NCBI RefSeq assembly: GCF_000517065.1
Contig: NZ_KI912105.1
Span: 1,844,405-1,908,404, forward strand
DNA from: Alkaliflexus imshenetskii DSM 15055
Lineage (GTDB): Bacteria; Bacteroidota; Bacteroidia; Bacteroidales; Marinilabiliaceae
Length of the DNA stretch: 64,000 nucleotides
Direction: 5' to 3'
This document shows positions 34,522 through 45,057 of this stretch, one piece after another (within the stretch, counting starts at the first letter, position 1; each line of letters opens with the position of its first letter). The position numbers were made by a program, and so were the translations under genes. The notes under the pieces were generated by a model, which saw nothing but the letters and a program-made list of their open reading frames with translations, had not been told where the DNA came from and made no database searches.

Positions 34522-35919
34522 TTACGGCACAATAGCTACATTATTATTTGATAGCGCGGTACGAATCTGTCGCACGGCTTCGGCGGGCGTAATCTCCCCA
34601 AGTAAAACCTCGTGGGCGAAATAGTGGTTCCAGCGGTTGTTAAAACCAAAAACATACTGACTTCCCAAGGGATTTATCTTGTTCTTTCCATACTTCTGAT
34701 CAATTTGAAAAGTAAAATCCTCAAAATGGTCAACGCCCATCGAAACAGTGGCTAGTTTGCCTTGTATGCCTGTGGGGCACTTGGTATATCTCACCCACTT
34801 TTCGGCCACGCGGGCATCGTTCATTGCAAGGAGAAACTTTACGGCTTCGTCGCGGTTTGGGGCATTTTTGGGAACTCCCCACATTATCTGATATCCCCCG
34901 ATATAGTTGTTTACCTGTCTTGTAACGGGTAACTCCACCGGCATCATATTCATTAATTTCTGACGATCCACATTTTGCCAGAAACTGTACATCCAGGAGC
35001 CATTAATAAAAAAAAGATATCTATCATCGAGAAACTCATGAAAAGAATCATTCCATACTTTGCCACTGTATTGAGGATTCAGCGGCTTATAAGGTGCGAG
35101 GGTTTGAAGCAGTTGCAATGTTTGATTCCATGCTCTGAGTTTACGTTCCGATGGCCTGTCTCTGAAGTACTCCTCGTCATCATTTAGTATCGACATGTAC
35201 AGCTGGTTGGTCAAATAGTTCATGGTACGCCAGTCGCCGGCTTCAAAAAGTGCGTACTTGCGGTCGTCGGGGTTGGTTTGTTTCTCATTGTAAGCGTGCA
35301 CAGCCTGTATATAGGTTCGGAAATCGTCGAAAGTCATGCCCATTTGTTTCACTTCCACTCCCACCTGATTGGCCACATTGGTATTGCACCAGAGTGTATA
35401 GTAAAAGCCCTCCACAAGAGGTCCGGGAACAATTCCTCCCCATAATCCAATTATTGAATCGTTGATAAGTCCCTTCACGGTGGTTTCTCTGAATTGCGGA
35501 ATTTCGGCAAAGTCAACCAGATACTTTTTTGCCCAACCCGGTTCATCTGCCACCAGTGCATAGTCATTGTTTAGCAGTAGAATGTCGTAATCTGTAACTC
35601 TTGAACGTAATTGCTCTGTTACAAACACTTCCAAATCCTTATCACCACGCCGGTCGCCCATTATCTCTTCAGGAAAAACGAGTTCAACCCGCACATGTTG
35701 GTTCCGGAAATTATATTCTGTTACAAATTCACGAATAAAACGCTCTCTGTCGCCTTGCTCGAACCATTGACCCATAAACCGGATAACCGTTTGTTCGGTG
35801 CGGTTAACAGTGCCAGTGGTTCTATTTTGTTGCTGCTGCTGATTCCATTGCCGACATCCCGAAAAAGCCACCATCGCCATCAACAAAATCATTCCTGTTA
35901 TATATCTTTTACAACTCAT
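34522..35919 (-). CDS. Extracellular solute-binding lipoprotein (family 1-like)
   Basis: The 465-residue product has a lipoprotein signal ending FSGC. The mature part resembles sugar-type periplasmic binding proteins of ABC importers: IRFMGQWFEQGDRERFIREF, YDILLLNNDYAL, a Trp/Tyr-rich central region and YQIMWGVPKNAPNRDEAVKFLLAMND. A Gln-rich linker (QQQQQNRTTG) follows the lipid anchor. No permease or ATPase gene is adjacent; instead a chemoreceptor lies 123 bases upstream on the same strand. A ligand-presenting role for that receptor is possible but inferred. Confidence 0.85.
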   Translation of the reverse strand: MSCKRYITGMILLMAMVAFSGCRQWNQQQQQNRTTGTVNRTEQTVIRFMGQWFEQGDRERFIREFVTEYNFRNQHVRVELVFPEEIMGDRRGDKDLEVFVTEQLRSRVTDYDILLLNNDYALVADEPGWAKKYLVDFAEIPQFRETTVKGLINDSIIGLWGGIVPGPLVEGFYYTLWCNTNVANQVGVEVKQMGMTFDDFRTYIQAVHAYNEKQTNPDDRKYALFEAGDWRTMNYLTNQLYMSILNDDEEYFRDRPSERKLRAWNQTLQLLQTLAPYKPLNPQYSGKVWNDSFHEFLDDRYLFFINGSWMYSFWQNVDRQKLMNMMPVELPVTRQVNNYIGGYQIMWGVPKNAPNRDEAVKFLLAMNDARVAEKWVRYTKCPTGIQGKLATVSMGVDHFEDFTFQIDQKYGKNKINPLGSQYVFGFNNRWNHYFAHEVLLGEITPAEAVRQIRTALSNNNVAIVP

Positions 35920-36042
35920 TTGATATGGTTTTAATTCATTTGACGGTTATCACCCGGTAGTAATTTGGGTGAGTTTTCGTCTGAAAAACACATTTATCTA
36001 CTGATGAATTGGATAAACATGGTCATTAAAAAAACAAAAGAA

Positions 36043-37509
36043 CTACTCATTGTCAAAAAAGCTAACCCTCTTCCTGAGTTCGAGCGCTTCGTTCTCAAGG
36101 TCCGATGAGAACTTCGAGAGATTGTCAGCAAACTGGCTATTTTTTTGGATGACATCATTAAGCCTGTATATGGCCGAAGTGATTTGTGATGCACCCTGTT
36201 TTTGTTCCAGGCTCGACATAGAAATCTCCTTTATCAAATTGGTAGTGAGTTCAATCTCGGGAAGTAGGGTAACCATTTGGTCGTATGAACTTTCGGTAAT
36301 GGCCACACAATCTTTTGCCAGCTTATTGATTTCATCAGCCGCCACCTTACTGCGCTCTGCCAGCTTCCGCACTTCCGATGCCACCACGGAGAATCCCCTC
36401 CCATGCTCTCCTGCTCTTGCCGCTTCCACTGCCGCATTTAATGCAAGAATATTGGTTTGGAAAGCAATGTCATTGACGACGGTAATTTTTTCAGCAATTT
36501 CACGAATATAGCGTAGGCTGAGCTCCGCCTCTCCACCCATTTTCTTCAATCCTTCATAGGTGATGACCGACACTTTTTCGGTGCGGGATGCATTATCAGA
36601 ATTGTTTTCAATACTCGACGACATCTCCTCCACCGACGCCAGAACCTCCTCGACAGAAGATGCCTGATCACCGGAACCATCCGCAATCAAATGAGACACT
36701 TCGTTAACATTTGAGCTGGAATCGTTTAGCTTATCAGAGCCTTGACGTATATTGCTCACAATTTCGGACAAATTGCTGCCCACCTCCTTCACCGACTCGT
36801 ATAACCTTCCCAATTCATCGTCAGAAAACAGCGCGTGACCATCGTTCTTAAGTCTGCCTTGACGGATGTTAAAGAGAATTTTGAGAAGAACATTTATTTT
36901 TCTGGTTATAAACCTGTTAAAGAGATAAATAATCACAACCGAAGTAAGAAGCAGACAGAACAATGAACCAAGAATCAAGATTAGGATGATGCTGCTTTTC
37001 TGACGTGCCACTTTATCGGATTGCGCCATGATTAAAAGCGTTCCCAAACGTTTGCCATCATCGAGACGAATTGGTGAGATTCCGGCATAAAAAAGTTGAC
37101 CATTGATATATAGACTTCGGAACAGAGATTCACTTAGATCCTCCTCCAATTCAGGGAAATTTTTTAACTCTTCTATCTGATCGACATACTTGTCTCTAAA
37201 TGTATCGTTGAGCGAGTAATAGATGTATCCGTTGGCACCAACTATCACACATTCTGCGATGGTCTCACCTACGATGTTCTCTATGATTTCCGCATCCTCT
37301 GCCGATTCGTATGCCAAAACGCCCTTTGACATCATCAATCCGGGCGTCTGAATTTGGTTCTGAATTCTGTTCTCCAGCTCTCCGGTAAACCGATTGATAT
37401 AAAACACCCCTATGATAGCCAGGGCGATGATTTCGGTCACAATAATGATTGCACCAATTTTAAAGGAAAGCTTCCTAAAGTAATCTCTGTTACTGAAAAT
37501 GGAACTCAT
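36043..37509 (-). CDS. Methyl-accepting chemotaxis protein
   Basis: The 488-residue receptor has membrane helices at about 16-36 and 172-196 around a periplasmic domain of about 135 residues. A cytoplasmic linker leads into a complete MCP signalling domain with the hairpin tip [44 protein letters not shown]. The spacer contains [18 protein letters not shown] and the usual heptads. It probably controls motility or another CheA pathway, though no che gene is in the window. It is followed by the solute-binding lipoprotein gene in the same direction. Confidence 0.93.
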   Translation of the reverse strand: MSSIFSNRDYFRKLSFKIGAIIIVTEIIALAIIGVFYINRFTGELENRIQNQIQTPGLMMSKGVLAYESAEDAEIIENIVGETIAECVIVGANGYIYYSLNDTFRDKYVDQIEELKNFPELEEDLSESLFRSLYINGQLFYAGISPIRLDDGKRLGTLLIMAQSDKVARQKSSIILILILGSLFCLLLTSVVIIYLFNRFITRKINVLLKILFNIRQGRLKNDGHALFSDDELGRLYESVKEVGSNLSEIVSNIRQGSDKLNDSSSNVNEVSHLIADGSGDQASSVEEVLASVEEMSSSIENNSDNASRTEKVSVITYEGLKKMGGEAELSLRYIREIAEKITVVNDIAFQTNILALNAAVEAARAGEHGRGFSVVASEVRKLAERSKVAADEINKLAKDCVAITESSYDQMVTLLPEIELTTNLIKEISMSSLEQKQGASQITSAIYRLNDVIQKNSQFADNLSKFSSDLENEALELRKRVSFFDNE

Positions 37510-37935
37510 ATAAACGCTTTATTGTTCGTTGATATTGTACTACGCACACTATTCTGTTCTGTAATGATTTTTTGGGCGAAGATTGACAGCTATTTATTTC
37601 AATACCAAATAAAAAGCTGTACAAATCGCGCTTTTGAAACATTAATTAACAAGTCAAATATAACAATTAGTTTAAATCTCTCTTCAAAAAACTAAAAAAA
37701 TCGTCGTTTACTTCAATTCATGTTGTCATACAGCTTCTTTCAATAATTCAATAATGATATTGTTATGTTATATGAACATTACAACGAAAAAGCAAAACAA
37801 TCAAAATTTTATCATTATTTAACATGGTGATACTGCCCCGATTAAAAATTATCAGGTGATAATAAAGCAGTCTTAAAGATTATAACCATCAGAAATTTAT
37901 CATAGTTACTATCCTGTAAAACTGCATCGATATAT
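37510..37935. other. AT-rich intergenic region upstream of the chemoreceptor
   Basis: This region is very AT-rich, and I found no coding frame or recognisable promoter box. It must hold the start signals of the leftward chemoreceptor gene and ends at the terminator of the PAS gene. Confidence 0.5.
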
Positions 37936-37980
37936 ACAAAAAATGGCCTGTAGTGAGAATACAATCTCACTACAGGCCAT
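37936..37980 (-). terminator. Terminator of the single-domain PAS gene
   Basis: ATGGCCTGTAGTGAGA and TCTCACTACAGGCCAT are perfect 16-base arms with a 6-base loop. On the minus strand the hairpin runs into T6. It lies 32 bases past the PAS stop. Confidence 0.92.
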
Positions 37981-38012
37981 TGGTTGGTTTCAATAAACTT
38001 CTAAGTAATCGG

Positions 38013-38423
38013 TTATCCCTCGTAATAAGCAAAGGTCACTTTTCGTCCTTTACCGCCGGCGCCCAAAATATTGTCAAAAAACGCGGCAGCAGCCTGAATT
38101 TGAATTCTCTGTCCGCCCTTGCGTACCACCTCCCAAAAACGTACTATCTCATACTCATTCTTGATGAACATATCGTGCGCTGTCTGAAGTTTTGAGTGGT
38201 TCTCTGGCGGTACAACCACCGTAAAATGCTTCCCAATAAGTTCACCTTCTGCGTAACCGTAAATCTCATTGTAACGCTTGTTTACGTGAATGTAATTGCC
38301 AAGCTCATCAGTCACACAAATACCCAACTCGGTTTCGGAATTGATGATTTGTTTTGCGTTTTCGGGATTTGCTTCAATAGCTTCCTTAATTTCTTTTGTT
38401 CTGAATACGTTAATCCTGCCCAT
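38013..38423 (-). CDS. Stand-alone PAS domain protein
   Basis: The 136-residue protein consists of one PAS domain with its PAC-like ending: SETELGICVTDELGNYIHVNKRYNEIYGYAEGELIGKHFTVV, then KNEYEIVRFWEVVRKGGQRIQIQ. A 30-residue helical N-terminus precedes it. There is no output domain, so it must signal through a partner. It has a strong private terminator. The nearest partner candidates are the chemoreceptor (downstream on the same strand) or distant kinases. Confidence 0.88.
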   Translation of the reverse strand: MGRINVFRTKEIKEAIEANPENAKQIINSETELGICVTDELGNYIHVNKRYNEIYGYAEGELIGKHFTVVVPPENHSKLQTAHDMFIKNEYEIVRFWEVVRKGGQRIQIQAAAAFFDNILGAGGKGRKVTFAYYEG

Positions 38424-38786
38424 ATCGTTTATATTGTTAAAACTTTTTGTTTATGACTTAAACAATTTGAGCCATTAAAAGTTCGGTCGGAACAAACAGA
38501 GGCGAACTTAGATTCTGTGCTTCATTGCGTTATACAGATTTGATTCATGTTAATTTTGCAATTCACTTTTAATTATACTATAATTATAGTGCCCGCATGG
38601 CGCCCTTCGGATTAATCCAATCAAATACCGTCTGTTTGAAACTTTAAACCAGACATAAACTTTTGGAGTTATCAATCTGAATGTCAAACATAAACACCAG
38701 AAAACCAGACGACTTTCATAGAGTTTACAACAGATTAGAACTTTAATTCATTATTTGTGCGAAACATGAAATAGTAAAGAGAAACG
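38424..38786. other. Divergent intergenic region
   Basis: The region separates the PAS gene from the rightward membrane protein. It is AT-rich. I see no gene, no clear TAnnTTTG box and no hairpin of note. Confidence 0.45.
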
Positions 38787-39314
38787 ATGTCAACATTCAG
38801 GATATATGGCTCCGGAAGATTGTCGCTTCAATTGATTGGCCAGTTGAACAACTTCCTTTATGTTGCGGCTGTATTGTCAATCGCATTTTTGATGATGTTC
38901 AGCCTGATGGTGGCTCTACTTGCTCTGTCTCATCAAATACTGATGTATGCAATACTTGGCTGGGTGTTCCTGTTTTTGGTATATACAATATTCTCCATTT
39001 ATGCCAAGCAGGCACTTCACCAACTTGGCACGCTTGAGGTGAGTAAAGAAGGTATTACAAAATCGATTGGCAGCTATGTCGAGTTTTTTGAATACAACAA
39101 AATAGAAAAAATCCGAATACGAGATCACCTTAAAGGCATTATGTATCCAGGGAAATATAGAACCTACCTCGTAACGCTAACCTACAGAGGCATTGCTCCC
39201 GAAACCTTTGTAGTCGGCGCCCGTTCGCCAGATGACAAGCCGGGAGCCGATTTTGAAGATTTTCTGAAAGTGATGTCCTACATTACCGGAACGCCCATTA
39301 ACATTACAGAGTAG
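38787..39314 (+). CDS. Two-helix membrane protein of unknown function
   Basis: The 175-residue product has two adjacent membrane helices (about 25-50 and 55-72) followed by a cytoplasmic beta-rich region of about 100 residues (LEVSKEGITKSIGSYVEFFEYNKIEKIRIRD) that resembles bacterial PH-like domains by its strand pattern. No family is firmly recognised. It is convergent with the cytochrome biogenesis gene with two bases between the stops. Confidence 0.68.
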   Translation: MSTFRIYGSGRLSLQLIGQLNNFLYVAAVLSIAFLMMFSLMVALLALSHQILMYAILGWVFLFLVYTIFSIYAKQALHQLGTLEVSKEGITKSIGSYVEFFEYNKIEKIRIRDHLKGIMYPGKYRTYLVTLTYRGIAPETFVVGARSPDDKPGADFEDFLKVMSYITGTPINITE

Positions 39315-39316
39315 TA

Positions 39317-42300
39317 TCATTGTGTTAGCTCAGCTTCCTCCTCATTTTGCCGCAAGGGCAGATGTCTTTTTTCGTTCTTTCGTGCCAGATAAATCAGCAC
39401 TGTTACTACTGCCAAAGTATACCAAACAAACGCCGGGATGGGTACAGGATCACCACCGGCATAGGAATGTAATCCAGCCAGATAATAGTTCACACCCAGA
39501 TAGGTCATTATAACGGAGCTAAAGGTTATTAAAGAACCTGTATTAAATGCCATTGAGCCTTTTAATCCGGGCACAAAACGCATGTGAAGAATAAATGCAT
39601 AAAGAACAATTGTTATGAGCGACCATGTTTCCTTAGGATCCCATCCCCAGTAACGCCCCCATGACTCATTAGCCCATACACCGCCAATAAACGACCCGAT
39701 GGTCATCAGATAGAGGCCTACTGTAAGCGCCATCTCATTTATGGCTGTAAGCTCATCCACAGTAAGCTGTAGGCGAATAAAGTTTCTATTTGTTCTGAAT
39801 ACCATTATTATCAGGTTCAGGAATCCCAAAAGAGCACCAAGCGCCAAAAAACCGTATCCACCAATGATAATCGACACATGCAGCGTTAACCAATAAGATT
39901 GAAGTACTGGAACCAGGTTGGTGATGTGCGGATTCATCCAGCTCAAATGAGCTACCATCAGCACCACTCCCGTGAACACACCGGTAATCGGCAGCACCAT
40001 GCTGCTTTTACGAGCCATCACAAAACCGGCAAGCAGGATACACCAGCCAATAAAAATCATAGACTCGTAACCATTACTCCACGGCGCATGACCTGCAATG
40101 AGCCATCTTAAAATAAGCCCAAAAGTGTGATAGAGAAATCCTGCAAATAATAACGCATATCCCACCCGCATTATCCACTTAAAGTTCAGCGATGGCCGCA
40201 GAAGCGAAGTAAACTGAAACAGTAACAATATCGCCCCAAGCCCAAAGAAAAAGGTGGCAAGCCACATAAACACATTCAGTCGGTTGTATAACAGCTCTAG
40301 CCTGAGCGTCAGCTGTGTTGGCAGAATCTCTTCCGAATGGCTCTCCTGATAGGCACCAATGAGCTTTAGCTGCTCAAGCGCAGCAACCGAATCGCCTGAA
40401 CGCACATAAGCAACAAAATCAGAGAGAGATGAAACAACGAAAAGACTGTCAACAGTTGATATGGTGGTGGGTTGTGAGGCCGGTGTGTACCAGGGCAGTT
40501 GCAAATCGCGCGATGAAGGATACAGCTTATGTAGATGTCCCATTTGCGTGAGATAAAACACATTCACCTGTTCATCAATTTTAATCACTTCCTGCTCCAG
40601 CTTGTTACGCATGGATGGATTTTGCCGGTTGGCAGCATCTACCAACTGATGTATTTTGTAGTGGCGATTGCCATCAAAGAAATCAGAAAAGGAGGCTTTT
40701 TTATGGGTAATACCTAACAAATTGCGTAGCTGAGGATCCTTCACAGTGATAAGCGGTACATGTTGCCATTGCATCGGGTGGGTGAAAATACCCAGAATCA
40801 TCTGGTCGGCAGTCATACCCTGAAAGGTATTGTGCTTTACCAACTTGAGAGCTATCTCCTGATGCAGTGAGTTCAATGGTTTGATACGTCCACCATTGTC
40901 CTGAACCCATAGCGCCCCAAAAGCAGCGGATAGCTCTTTGTCGGGTGCAGGAGGAAGCATGCTGTTTTGAGCCGAAATGGGAAGCGTTACTAAAAGTAAA
41001 ATCATTGCAACCAATGATTTCCGCTTGCGGTGTATTCTGTCCACCTGATTCATAAGTATTCGGAAACGCGTTTTGCGTGCAAAAAGAGCCCACATCATTC
41101 CCAATGACATTAAAAAATACCCGAGATAGGTCACAAAAGTTCCCAACCCGTCATGGTTCACCGATAGAACGGTTCCTTTCTCATCCTTGTCGTAAGAGCT
41201 CTGATAGAGCCGATAGCCGCGATAACCTAAGATGTTGTTCATAAAAATGCGGTATGGCTTTTCCACGCCACGCGTTGCATCAAGCAGGGTAACTTCGCTT
41301 ATGTAGCCTGATGGACTCTGAGAACCCGGATAACGCTCAAGGATGAATTTGTTCAATCGGATAGCAAACGGCAACTCAATGGGCAGAGCACCGTATCGCA
41401 CCACAAAGGTAGCGCCAGGTAGCTGAAGCGTGTATGGCTCACCCACCATGCCACTGCGTCCGTATGCTGTTAACTGATGCGTTACACCACGGTGACGCAC
41501 ATCAAAAACAACTGCGTGGGGCAAGCCCTGATCGCTACCACCGGGCATGGCCACAGGTTGCATTACGGCTGATGCATGGTATCGACTCAACGCCAAACGC
41601 ACCCTGCCAAAATCGTAAAGTTGACCTGGCGCAAACGGATAAAAAATGCCTGCCTCCATCTCCTGCTCACCCTCCTCGCCCATATGGCGGGCTATAAAGT
41701 TACGACCCGAAATGAGCTCCACGCCCATGCCATTGGCAGCCCTGCGGATGATGACATCGGGACGAAGCGTGGTGTCGGGCTCAAAAGCCACAATAAAGCC
41801 AGCTCGTTCGGCAAACTCACCGGGTGATAGAAAAGTCTCCTGACGCTCCATCATACCTGAAAAAACAATCCCGGCCAATGGCTTACCTCCCGGCATCTCT
41901 CTGGGAGCAGCCGTGGCGTTTGGCACAAAAGCCACACTCTTTATCTTCACCTTTTCACCGCCGGCCCGCAGCGTGCTCCGGTAATGCGTTGGTGTAGCAG
42001 GCGAAGTCAACGAGAGCGCTTCATCCACCTCAGTAGATTCGGGTGTGATGAGTGTAGCTACCACGTGTGGATCATAAGACATCATAACACGCGCCTCCTC
42101 ACCTTCGCGGATATGCAACAAGCCTTCGTACCCAATATATCGGGTAATAGCGGCACCCGCCAGTATCAAAAAAAAAGAGACATGAAACAGCAAAACAGAA
42201 GCTTTCTCCCAACGCCATAGCTTATAGTTGAAAATATTGCCCAACATGTTCACTGCAAGCACAAAGAAAATAAGCTCGAACCACCATGCATTGTACACCA

Positions 42301-42427
42301 GTGCCTTAGCAGCAGGCGTGCCATAATCGTTCTCAACAAATGTGGCCATGGCCATTGCAGCAGCCAGGATAATAAACAGTGCCCCCATCAACCAAGGCGC
42401 AGATAGCACTCTAATAATCTGTTTCAT
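39317..42427 (-). CDS. ccsBA: Fused ResB-CcsA cytochrome c biogenesis protein
   Basis: From ATG 42427 the product is 1036 residues and contains both halves of the system II heme-delivery and ligation complex. The N-terminal ResB/CcsB part has four membrane helices and a large periplasmic domain (TFVENDYGTPAAKALVYNAWWFEL, then GYEGLLHIREGEEARVMM). A periplasmic insert is followed by the CcsA part with eight helices and the heme-binding motif WANESWGRYWGWDPKETWSLI. It attaches heme to CxxCH motifs of exported cytochromes. An in-frame codon upstream at 42499 would add 24 unmatched residues. Confidence 0.93.
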   Translation of the reverse strand: MKQIIRVLSAPWLMGALFIILAAAMAMATFVENDYGTPAAKALVYNAWWFELIFFVLAVNMLGNIFNYKLWRWEKASVLLFHVSFFLILAGAAITRYIGYEGLLHIREGEEARVMMSYDPHVVATLITPESTEVDEALSLTSPATPTHYRSTLRAGGEKVKIKSVAFVPNATAAPREMPGGKPLAGIVFSGMMERQETFLSPGEFAERAGFIVAFEPDTTLRPDVIIRRAANGMGVELISGRNFIARHMGEEGEQEMEAGIFYPFAPGQLYDFGRVRLALSRYHASAVMQPVAMPGGSDQGLPHAVVFDVRHRGVTHQLTAYGRSGMVGEPYTLQLPGATFVVRYGALPIELPFAIRLNKFILERYPGSQSPSGYISEVTLLDATRGVEKPYRIFMNNILGYRGYRLYQSSYDKDEKGTVLSVNHDGLGTFVTYLGYFLMSLGMMWALFARKTRFRILMNQVDRIHRKRKSLVAMILLLVTLPISAQNSMLPPAPDKELSAAFGALWVQDNGGRIKPLNSLHQEIALKLVKHNTFQGMTADQMILGIFTHPMQWQHVPLITVKDPQLRNLLGITHKKASFSDFFDGNRHYKIHQLVDAANRQNPSMRNKLEQEVIKIDEQVNVFYLTQMGHLHKLYPSSRDLQLPWYTPASQPTTISTVDSLFVVSSLSDFVAYVRSGDSVAALEQLKLIGAYQESHSEEILPTQLTLRLELLYNRLNVFMWLATFFFGLGAILLLFQFTSLLRPSLNFKWIMRVGYALLFAGFLYHTFGLILRWLIAGHAPWSNGYESMIFIGWCILLAGFVMARKSSMVLPITGVFTGVVLMVAHLSWMNPHITNLVPVLQSYWLTLHVSIIIGGYGFLALGALLGFLNLIIMVFRTNRNFIRLQLTVDELTAINEMALTVGLYLMTIGSFIGGVWANESWGRYWGWDPKETWSLITIVLYAFILHMRFVPGLKGSMAFNTGSLITFSSVIMTYLGVNYYLAGLHSYAGGDPVPIPAFVWYTLAVVTVLIYLARKNEKRHLPLRQNEEEAELTQ

Positions 42428-42506
42428 ATACAAAAAAATACGAGATTCAACCACAAAGTCACTAAGACTCAAATTTCCAATAAAGATATGATCCGCCACT
42501 ACTCAT

Positions 42507-42914
42507 TTAACATCTATTACATTTTCGCTTAATATAAATACGGCCATTAATAACCCTTTTTATTCCTGACTTGATAAGTGGTGTATTGAAGTTAATTAAC
42601 AAACCTAACATATTATCTGCCAGTTTAAGATAAGGAATAAGTTGGGCAATATGAATATCTGATACTGCTTCAACAGATTTAACCTCGATGATTAACTTCT
42701 TTTCGACCCATATATCTAATCGATAACCACCATCCAATAGTACATTTTTATACCTAATGGGTAAATGAACTTGTTGATCAACTTGCAATCCATTAAGACG
42801 TAATTCATATACTAAACATTTTTCGTATGCAGATTCCAGTAAACCCGGGCCTAAAGCTTTATGAATCTCAAAAGCTGCGTTTACTGCGATTCGCGATAAT
42901 TCATTCTCATTCAT
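42507..42914 (-). CDS. GxxExxY protein (PD-(D/E)xK nuclease-like)
   Basis: The 135-residue product carries the family signature GPGLLESAYEKCL (GxxExxY) and the nuclease-fold core YRLDIWVEKKLIIEVKSV with Asp and ExK. It is of standard length. The family is frequent in Bacteroidota, and its biological role is not established. It lies 80 bases upstream of ccsBA on the same strand. Confidence 0.9.
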   Translation of the reverse strand: MNENELSRIAVNAAFEIHKALGPGLLESAYEKCLVYELRLNGLQVDQQVHLPIRYKNVLLDGGYRLDIWVEKKLIIEVKSVEAVSDIHIAQLIPYLKLADNMLGLLINFNTPLIKSGIKRVINGRIYIKRKCNRC

Positions 42915-43144
42915 TTTGCAGGTAAGGTAATAATGGTTTGAATGCGAAACTTACGTGCCTTTGAACCTTTGTGGTTATGCACATTCAGACTTTAAATATA
43001 AATGAATTAATGGTTTCGCTAAACAATTGTTTGCTCGTTTCAGGAAGATTTCGTTTTTTCGTGGTCGAAAAGAGATTTTCAAGTTCGACCTAAAAACCTA
43101 AAAAACAACTCTTTCTAAGCACTCATCTAAAGAACTAAGGAATC

Positions 43145-44371
43145 ATGCAAAAAATTACTCTTTTACTGTTTTCGCTTTTGGCACTGGCGACTGTACATGC
43201 TCAGGATGCTCAGGAAAAGCCTTTTGATATCTCTTTTCACGGCTTTGTGGCTGTGGATGCGGTTCATAACACCCGGGTGGGTCGTACCATCAGAAATGAG
43301 CACATCTTCATGTTTCCTCTGCCCGCCAGCATCGATGAGCGAACTGGAAAAGACCTGAACGATAGGGGTAACATTGATATTGACGCGGCTCATTCACGTT
43401 TTGGCTTGCACATCAAAGGCCCTACAGTTAATGGTGTTACTGTTTTCGGTTTGATTGAAGCCGACTTCTTGGGCGATGCACGTGCGGCAGACTCCAATTT
43501 CAGATTGCGTCATGCGTTTGTGCGTTTCGGATATCAAGACTTCACTCTTACCGCCGGACAAACGTGGCATCCGCTGTTCTTAACCGAGATGTTTCCCCAA
43601 AAAGCAAATACCGGCGTGGGCGTTCCAATGCACCCGTTAAGCCGTAACCCTCAGTTACGTTTTGCCTGGAAAGCAAACCAGACCACCGAGCTAAGTGTGT
43701 CATTTATTGAGCAGAATAACTTCAGAACCGCAGGATTTCCTAAGGGAAGTGAGTTCTCTCAAATGCCTGAGATTACGCTTCAACTAAAACTTGGAGGAAC
43801 AGGTCCTGCTTTTGCAGCCCTTACTGCAGGTTACAAACGTTTGGCAATACCTGACGCTGTTGACACCCTCAAAACCAATGCGATGGTGAATGGTGTGCAT
43901 GCCCAGGCATCGTTCAGATACAAGTTTCCACAGTTTACACTTCGCACCGCTGCTCTGTATGGCGACAATCTATCGGAACTGGCTATACCGGGAGGGGTGG
44001 GCAGAGTTAAAGGCTCCACCAATGAAAACCCCGAATTTGCTTCACTTGCAACAGGCACCCTTTGGGCCGATATTAACAGCGACAGAGAAAAATGGGATCC
44101 CGGCTTTTTCATAGGTTATATGAAGGCTTTAGGCGCCTCTAAAGAGGTTACTGTTGAAAAATCCATCTCCCCATTTCATCCGGATGTAACCAACGTGTTA
44201 TCGGTAGCGCCACGTATAAAATACCACGTAAATAAATATACCTGGATTGCATTTGAATACATGTACACCGAAGCAGACTGGGGATCGACGTATGACAACT
44301 ACGGTGTGCCGCAAAACCTGAAATCCTACGTAAACCACAGAACGCTTTTATCATTTAGATATCATTTTTAA
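43145..44371 (+). CDS. Outer-membrane porin-like beta-barrel protein
   Basis: The 408-residue protein starts with a signal peptide (KITLLLFSLLALATVHAQ). The mature region shows repeated amphipathic strands and ends RTLLSFRYHF with a terminal Phe, as in outer-membrane porins. DISFHGFVAVDAVHNTR, HSRFGLHIKGP and FRLRHAFVRFGYQDFTLTAGQTWHPLF resemble DcaP-like trimeric porins. The substrate is unknown. A hairpin without a U-tract (44430-44455) follows the gene. Confidence 0.8.
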   Translation: MQKITLLLFSLLALATVHAQDAQEKPFDISFHGFVAVDAVHNTRVGRTIRNEHIFMFPLPASIDERTGKDLNDRGNIDIDAAHSRFGLHIKGPTVNGVTVFGLIEADFLGDARAADSNFRLRHAFVRFGYQDFTLTAGQTWHPLFLTEMFPQKANTGVGVPMHPLSRNPQLRFAWKANQTTELSVSFIEQNNFRTAGFPKGSEFSQMPEITLQLKLGGTGPAFAALTAGYKRLAIPDAVDTLKTNAMVNGVHAQASFRYKFPQFTLRTAALYGDNLSELAIPGGVGRVKGSTNENPEFASLATGTLWADINSDREKWDPGFFIGYMKALGASKEVTVEKSISPFHPDVTNVLSVAPRIKYHVNKYTWIAFEYMYTEADWGSTYDNYGVPQNLKSYVNHRTLLSFRYHF

Positions 44372-44429
44372 GATGTCAGAACTTAGACCATTCTAAACTG
44401 TTACTGGTAAAGATGGGTAGAAAACTTGC

Positions 44430-44455
44430 ACTGCTAAACCTGTTAGGTTAGCAGT
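44430..44455. repeat. Inverted repeat downstream of the porin gene
   Basis: ACTGCTAAaCCT pairs with AGGTTAGCAGT around a GTT loop. There is no T-run on either side, so it is not a standard terminator; it may protect the mRNA 3' end. Confidence 0.5.
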
Positions 44456-44572
44456 ATCCGGTCATTAATTGGTGAAAAGATTCTGGGATTATTTGAATAT
44501 ATGCATTCGTTTTTCTTTGTGTTAGCGCTCATCTATGACATCAGAAAACGAGAATAATATTATTTCTAACCG

Positions 44573-45037
44573 ATGTACGACAAGGACGAAATCAAGAATT
44601 TAAGAGTTGAGTTCTGGCAAAAGCTCAACAATCGCACCCGAAGGTTGCCGGGGCAAAAAGGTCGTAAGAAATTCTGGATTTATGACAGCACAGGCATCAA
44701 GGGGTTGGATTTGCGATTTGACGTGGACAGACAAAAAGCTCAGGTAGCCCTTGAGATAAACCACCGCAGCGAAGAGAGGCGACTTCAATTGTTTGAGAAA
44801 CTGCAAGCTGCCAAAAGTATTTTTGAAGCGGAATTTGGAGAGCCTCTGATATGGGATTTTGCATTCGAAAAACCCACGGGTGAACAGGTGTGCCGAGTTT
44901 ACACCGAGATGGAAGCCGACATTCACGATCAGGAGAAATGGTCTGACCTTATGTACTTTTTAATAGACCGCATGATTCGTCTCGAGAAGGCTTTTCTGGA
45001 GGTGAAAGAGTATATGCAGTCAGACATCAACGAATAA
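44573..45037 (+). CDS. DUF4268 domain protein
   Basis: The 154-residue protein matches the stand-alone DUF4268 family: VEFWQKLNNRT, IKGLDLRFDVDRQKAQVALEI, and the C-terminal LMYFLIDRMIRLEKAF. The fold is nuclease-like in related proteins, but no activity is known. It ends 20 bases before agmatine deiminase and is probably co-transcribed with it. Confidence 0.85.
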   Translation: MYDKDEIKNLRVEFWQKLNNRTRRLPGQKGRKKFWIYDSTGIKGLDLRFDVDRQKAQVALEINHRSEERRLQLFEKLQAAKSIFEAEFGEPLIWDFAFEKPTGEQVCRVYTEMEADIHDQEKWSDLMYFLIDRMIRLEKAFLEVKEYMQSDINE

Positions 45038-45057
45038 AGATGATAGAATTGAGCACG

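Noticed and set aside
42427-42499. 24-residue N-terminal extension of ResB-CcsA
   Set aside because: The family begins near the sequence MKQIIRVLSAPWL, and the extra residues have no match.
44430-44455. Hairpin after the porin gene considered as a terminator
   Set aside because: There is no T-tract on either strand, so I list it only as an inverted repeat.
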